Source: Gammaproteobacteria bacterium
Lineage (GTDB): Bacteria; Pseudomonadota; Gammaproteobacteria; Pseudomonadales; Azotimanducaceae
DNA length: 64,000 nt
Direction: 5' to 3'
Assembly: GCA_028821515.1 (NCBI GenBank)
Contig: JAPPGA010000058.1
Coordinates: forward strand, 62,001-126,000
Both the position numbers and the translations under genes were made by a program. Shown piece by piece: positions 60,423-64,000 of the stretch. Within the stretch, counting starts at the first letter, position 1. Every line of letters begins with the position of its first letter. Below the pieces are notes generated by a model, which saw nothing but the letters and a program-made list of their open reading frames with translations, was not told the DNA's origin and did not search any database.

Positions 60423-61313
60423 ATGACAGTCCCTGTCGGTCTCAATGTTTGGTCCCGCTTGATGGAAGACGCCTTCCCTTACCTGGATCAAGTTCTGGCC
60501 CCGTTTGACTCCTTGTGGATCCCTGACCACGTGCAAAGCAACCGTCAAAAGGTCGGCGAAGGTTGGACCTTCATGTCGTTCGCCCTGGGGCGCTACCCAG
60601 GCAAGACCGTTGGCCACCAGGTCCTGTGCAACAGTTTTCGCAATCCGGCCCACCTGGCGAAGATGATGGCAACCGCCCAGGCGATCTCCGGGGGGCGGGC
60701 CGTGTTGGGCATTGGGGCTGGGTGGCGTGAAGAGGAGTACCTCTCTTACGGTTGGCCATTCCCGAGCGCGAAGGAACGCATCGCGCAACTGGACGAAGCG
60801 ATAAGAATCTGCCGCTTGATGTGGACGGAATCCCCGGCCAGCTTCGAGGGTCAGTACTACCAGGTCAGGGATGCCTACTGTGAGCCCGTGCCAGATCCGA
60901 TGCCGCCGGTAATGGTTGGCGGCTCAGGCGAGAAATACACCCTGCGCGTGGTGGCTGAACAGGCCGACTGGTGGAACCACGTTTTCGAAGACCTGGAGAC
61001 CTATCGCCACAAGCAGGAGGTCCTCAAATCCCACTGTCGTGCGGTTGGCCGTGACTACGATGAGATCAGGCAAGTCATCTGCCGAGTCGTCCTCATTGCC
61101 GAAAACGAAAAGGAACTCAACCACCTGAGAGCCGACTCCGACGTCAGGTCCGGCGCGAATAGCCTGGCCGGAACGCCGGAGCAGGTTACGGAAACCCTGC
61201 TCGAAGAGATCGAACAGGGCGCGGACATGTTCGTGGTCAACTTCTCCGATGCCCCACGGGTGGAAGGGACTCGGCTATTTGCAGCAGAGGTGATTCCCCA
61301 CTTGGAGCATTAG
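60423..61313 (+). CDS. LLM-class flavin-dependent oxidoreductase
   Basis: Luciferase-like TIM-barrel monooxygenase/F420-type oxidoreductase of 296 aa from the ATG at 60423 with AGGAGG upstream; an in-frame ATG at 60357 lies before this site and was rejected. Features: FDSLWIPDHVQSN near the N-terminus, GRAVLGIGAGWREEEYLSYG, and PPVMVGGSGEKYTLRVVAEQ, the cofactor-phosphate and helix segments of the LLM fold. The oxidised substrate and whether FMN or F420 is used cannot be read from the sequence. A membrane-anchored F420-type protein is also encoded at 9.8 kb. Confidence 0.85.
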   Translation: MTVPVGLNVWSRLMEDAFPYLDQVLAPFDSLWIPDHVQSNRQKVGEGWTFMSFALGRYPGKTVGHQVLCNSFRNPAHLAKMMATAQAISGGRAVLGIGAGWREEEYLSYGWPFPSAKERIAQLDEAIRICRLMWTESPASFEGQYYQVRDAYCEPVPDPMPPVMVGGSGEKYTLRVVAEQADWWNHVFEDLETYRHKQEVLKSHCRAVGRDYDEIRQVICRVVLIAENEKELNHLRADSDVRSGANSLAGTPEQVTETLLEEIEQGADMFVVNFSDAPRVEGTRLFAAEVIPHLEH

Positions 61314-61410
61314 GTGTCTCACCGCGCGGGCGACGGAGGCGCCGAGCGGCCCCGAAAGGGGCGAGCCGCCGGATGCGGCGAATAATTCCTGACTCATTGC
61401 CCCGGAGATC

Positions 61411-61491
61411 CCGATAGACTCGCGGGAAGAAGTCGAAGAGAATTTGACCGTTGCGCCGACGCTACGGAGTTCCATGCTCTTGGCGTCCCGC
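61411..61491. repeat. Dispersed repeat type 2, copy 2, upstream of tRNA-Ser
   Basis: Matches 49462-49535: CCGATAGACTC, AAGTCGAAGAGAAT, a -35-like TTGACC (61444-61449) and a final TTGGCGTCCCGC, with an extra eight or so bases before the end. It immediately precedes the tRNA gene and probably contains its promoter, although a good -10 box at 16-18 bases is not evident. Confidence 0.6.
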
Positions 61492-61498
61492 ACCGTTC

Positions 61499-61589
61499 GG
61501 AGAGGTGCCGGAGTTGGTCGAACGGGCCTGACTCGAAATCAGGTGTGCCCTTGCGGGCACCCAGGGTTCGAATCCCTGCCTCTCCGCCA
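61499..61589 (+). tRNA. tRNA-Ser (anticodon CGA)
   Basis: Class II tRNA of 91 bases including the encoded CCA. Acceptor stem GGAGAGG / CCTCTCC with discriminator G; D-arm TGCCGGAGTTGGTCGAACGG; anticodon stem CCTGA / TCAGG with loop CTCGAAA, anticodon CGA; long variable arm TGTGCCCTTGCGGGCACC typical of tRNA-Ser; T-arm CAGGG TTCGAAT CCCTG. It reads UCG codons. No integrase or att duplicate was seen beside it. Confidence 0.95.
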
Positions 61590-61741
61590 ATCCGAGCACA
61601 AGCGTCAGGAACGTGATCAGCTAGACGGCGATGTGGTTGTGTGGGCGAAGCGCTCGATCATTAATGGCGGTCCGTCCCCAAGACGTCCGGGTTGAGCCAT
61701 TGACGTGTGACTGTCGGACCAGCCGGGTGCGGCGCCTCCGA

Positions 61742-62587
61742 TCAGGTGCCCCGCTCCGGACCCCGTAGCGTCACCCCGCCGTCGACCACCAGCACCTGTC
61801 CCGTGATGTAACGCGCCCGCGTGGACGCCAGGAAGCGCACCGCGTGACCGATGTCCCAGCCGAGTCCTTCCATGCCCAGCACGGACGCCCTCCGTCGTCG
61901 TTCTCGGACCTCGTCCGGCATCCCGGACACGCCCCGCACCATCGGCGTGTAGACGGGGCCGGGAGCCACGCAGTTGACCCTGATGCCGTCGCTGCCGTGG
62001 TCGACTGCCATGGCCCGGGTCAGGCCGATGACGGCGGACTTGGACGTGCTGTACGCGGTGAGGCCCCGCGGGCGCAGGGCCGAGATGGAGGAGACATTGA
62101 CAATCGCGCCTCCGCCGCTCTCTCGCATGGCGGGTATGGCGCACCGGCTAGCGAGAAACATGCTGTCGACGTTGACGCGCATGACGCGCTGCCAGCGTTC
62201 GGGGGTTTCCTCGAGCACGTTGCCGCGGCTGCCAATGCCGACGTTGTTGTCGAGGACGTCGAGCCTGCCCCAGCGCGTCATCGCCGCGTCGATCATCGCT
62301 GCACAACCAGATTCGTCGGTGACATCCGCGGCGAACGTGTGCGCTTCGCCGCCCCGCTCCTCGATCATGCGCGCGGTACGTTCGGCCAGCGCGGCGTCCA
62401 GGTCGACGGCCAGCACGCGGGCGCCGGCATCCGCCAGCAGGATGGCGGCGGCGCGGCCATTGCCGATGCCGTCGTCCCTGGCGCCGGCGCCCGTGACGAT
62501 GGCCACCTTGCCAGATAACCCTTCACCGGTGTCCTGGCCGACATCGACCTGCCGGTCGGGCATGGATGAGATGCAGTCGTCGGTCAT
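61742..62587 (-). CDS. Short-chain dehydrogenase/reductase
   Basis: SDR of about 281 aa from the ATG at 62587 (62608 also in frame). The cofactor motif AIVTGAGARDDGIGNGRAAA carries a short insert within TGxxxGxG. NNVGIGSRGN replaces NNAG, and the catalytic Ser (VNVSSISALRP), Tyr and Lys (YSTSKSAVIGL) are present. C-terminal ITGQVLVVDGG is standard. VDLD after the second strand suggests NAD preference. Substrate unknown. Confidence 0.86.
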   Translation of the reverse strand: MTDDCISSMPDRQVDVGQDTGEGLSGKVAIVTGAGARDDGIGNGRAAAILLADAGARVLAVDLDAALAERTARMIEERGGEAHTFAADVTDESGCAAMIDAAMTRWGRLDVLDNNVGIGSRGNVLEETPERWQRVMRVNVDSMFLASRCAIPAMRESGGGAIVNVSSISALRPRGLTAYSTSKSAVIGLTRAMAVDHGSDGIRVNCVAPGPVYTPMVRGVSGMPDEVRERRRRASVLGMEGLGWDIGHAVRFLASTRARYITGQVLVVDGGVTLRGPERGT

Positions 62588-62902
62588 GCTCGCGCTGCGC
62601 GGAGACACGCGCGGGTTCGCCGGACTCTTTCAGATTCGATCCGTCGCACCGTGAATTTCGCCAAGGTCGTACCCGAATCCTGTTTGGTGCCAGTATCCGG
62701 GGGTTTCGACGGTCGGTCAAGGACTCTCTTTAGATGGATATAATACGATTTATCAATATGTTAGCTGTAATTGTAGGATTCTGGAGAGCTCCCAAGGAAT
62801 ACTTGTTGGCGGTCTGCCTCTTGGCCAGTAAGCTCACATCACGCAGACACCCGGTCGGGTTCCAGGCTCGGCAGAAGTGTGGATCGGGTACGTGCCATTC
62901 GC
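62588..62902. other. Intergenic region with an AT-rich patch
   Basis: About 315 bases between the SDR start and the permease stop. It contains the SDR promoter and, at about 62730-62780, an AT-rich patch (TATAAT at 62739-62744) that contrasts with the surrounding GC-rich DNA. No gene, hairpin or repeat was recognised. Confidence 0.5.
62692..62720 (-). promoter_or_regulatory. Predicted promoter of the SDR gene
   Basis: On the minus strand TTGACC (62720-62715) and GATACT (62697-62692) are 17 bases apart, giving a leader of about 100 bases before the ATG at 62587. Confidence 0.5.
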
Positions 62903-64000
62903 CTAGTGTTCGTCGCGTCCCTGCGGTTCCACCCGAATCGTCACGATCTCCGTGTCGTGGTACTGCTGGTGGCGCACGGACGTGGCGTAGTGCCGCAGCA
63001 ACCGTAGGGGCACCTCCGCCTCGTTGGGAATCTCGGTGGCGCCCTCGCTCAGCATCGCGAGCTGGTCCTCCAGGTTCATGTCCGAGCCGCCTGCGATGAA
63101 CTCCAGGTCTGCGGATGGGCCGTCCGCCCTTGCCACCAGCAGGAGTTCCCGTGTGACGGGTTGGAGGCCTTCGCCAAGGAGGGTGTGTACCGTCTCTTCG
63201 GCCACCGCGCGCAGGCGTGCCGTCACGCGTTCGTCGCAATGCACGCGCTCCGAGAAGTCGCGCAGGAACGCGTCGATCTCGGATAGCGCGTCAGTGGAGA
63301 GCGCGGTCCGCAGCCGTCTGGGCCTGGTCGCCGTGAGGTCGAGAAATCCCGAGAGGGCGATCACGGTGATTCCTCCGGCAGTCATACCCTGGCCGAGGAG
63401 TTCACCCCACGGTCCCGTCAGAAGTTCGGGGTACACCATGTCGAACTGGAACGCGAGACCCACCCAGAACGCGAACCCCACGATCAGGCTCTTGCGGTAG
63501 TCCAGCCCGTCATTGGTCAGTATCTTCACGCCGAACACGAACAGGAGCGCCACGATCACCGCGAGGTAGGCGCCGGCTACCGGTCCCGGCATGGCGACCA
63601 CCACCGCCACGAGTTTCGGCAGGAACGCCATTGCCACAAAGAGGATTCCGACACAAATTCCGACCGACCGTGCGGCGACTCCGGTCAGTTCGGCGACCGC
63701 GATGCTGGCTCCGTAGGTCGTATTGGGAACAGTCCCGCCGAGGCCGGACAGGAGGTTGCCGAGGCCATCCGCGTTGATCGCGCCCTGGATCGACCGGAAG
63801 TCGATGGCCCGGGGCGTGCGCCACGAAGCGCGCTGAATGGCAATGGCGTCGCCGAGGGTATCCATGGCCCCGACCAGCGTGACGATCAGGAACCCCGGCA
63901 GCAGTGCCCAGAACGTGGTGCCGAAGCTCAGGTCCAGGCCCGGGTATCCGGAGAAATCGGGAAGCCCAATCCACGGGGCTGACGCCACCCGCTCGAGGTC
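62903..64000 (-). CDS. NCS2-type (xanthine/uracil) permease with a cytoplasmic C-terminal domain, partial
   Basis: C-terminal 365 or so residues of a nucleobase:cation symporter-2 protein; the N-terminal helices lie beyond base 64000. The family signature region NLLSGLGGTVPNTTYGASIA is clear, followed by hydrophobic helices (SVGICVGILFVAMAFLPKLV, YLAVIVALLFVFGVKIL). After the last helix an unusual soluble tail of about 140 residues begins near LSTDALSEIDAFLRDFSERV. RLRAVAEETVHTLL and DLEFIAGG resemble the N and G boxes of GHKL/anti-sigma ATPases weakly. It may import purines, which would suit the catabolic operon at 19-32 kb, but distance and missing part leave this open. Confidence 0.8.
   Translation of the reverse strand, partial: DLERVASAPWIGLPDFSGYPGLDLSFGTTFWALLPGFLIVTLVGAMDTLGDAIAIQRASWRTPRAIDFRSIQGAINADGLGNLLSGLGGTVPNTTYGASIAVAELTGVAARSVGICVGILFVAMAFLPKLVAVVVAMPGPVAGAYLAVIVALLFVFGVKILTNDGLDYRKSLIVGFAFWVGLAFQFDMVYPELLTGPWGELLGQGMTAGGITVIALSGFLDLTATRPRRLRTALSTDALSEIDAFLRDFSERVHCDERVTARLRAVAEETVHTLLGEGLQPVTRELLLVARADGPSADLEFIAGGSDMNLEDQLAMLSEGATEIPNEAEVPLRLLRHYATSVRHQQYHDTEIVTIRVEPQGRDEH

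Noticed and set aside
61499-61741. tRNA-Ser as an integration site for a genomic island
   Set aside because: No integrase, no duplicated tRNA 3' end and no compositional shift were seen downstream.
62739-62744. TATAAT as a plus-strand promoter
   Set aside because: No acceptable -35 box at 16-18 bases and no plus-strand gene follows; it would run against the permease gene.

Overview
The window is GC-rich, almost fully coding DNA from a Gram-negative heterotroph, most likely a gammaproteobacterium. The evidence is the pilMNOPQ cluster divergent from mrcA, three TonB-dependent receptors (TBDTs), a FecI/FecR-type signalling pair and a membrane-bound pyrophosphatase. No phage, insertion sequence or CRISPR array was seen. 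Genes at both ends run off the window: pilQ at base 1 and a nucleobase permease at base 64000.

Layout. 0-7.9 kb: type IV pilus assembly genes, penicillin-binding protein 1A, an M48 protease and ribosomal protein L31. 8.0-10.2 kb: small enzymes (aldolase, GNAT, macro domain, membrane-anchored F420-type reductase). 10.3-13.3 kb: two exported phosphatases, PhoX-like and PhoD-like. 13.3-19.0 kb: a transducing TBDT (STN domain) divergent from a sigma factor/anti-sigma pair that overlaps AMP nucleosidase. 19.1-32.5 kb: a 14-ORF same-strand operon encoding nucleoside uptake and the whole path from purine nucleosides to glyoxylate and urea. 32.5-37.3 kb: a LacI-family repressor, an adenosine-kinase-like PfkB kinase and a second TBDT. 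37.3-50.8 kb: housekeeping and accessory genes (MFS-PlsC fusion, PhyH dioxygenase, K+-dependent pyrophosphatase, GAPDH beside a catalytic-Cys-less paralogue, oxidoreductases). 50.8-57.7 kb: a TBDT-PPIase-HupE-DUF3604 module bracketed by two copies of a repeat, with a G9 tract in the receptor promoter spacer. 57.7-64 kb: CoA-transferase with a solute-binding protein, an LLM oxidoreductase, tRNA-Ser(CGA), an SDR and the NCS2 permease.

The main result is an apparently integrated purine-scavenging system of about 24 kb (13.3-37.3 kb). A nearly identical palindrome, GTTAAACGTTTCA, lies between the -35 and -10 boxes of the purine operon and just upstream of the 34.9 kb TBDT. Related sites lie upstream of the kinase and at the allA/lacI junction. 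I infer a local LacI-family regulon. Adenosine kinase, AMP nucleosidase and adenine deaminase together suggest that adenosine is degraded through AMP and adenine. The second notable unit is the 51-57.6 kb module with a possibly phase-variable promoter. xdhC is interrupted by one in-frame TAG.
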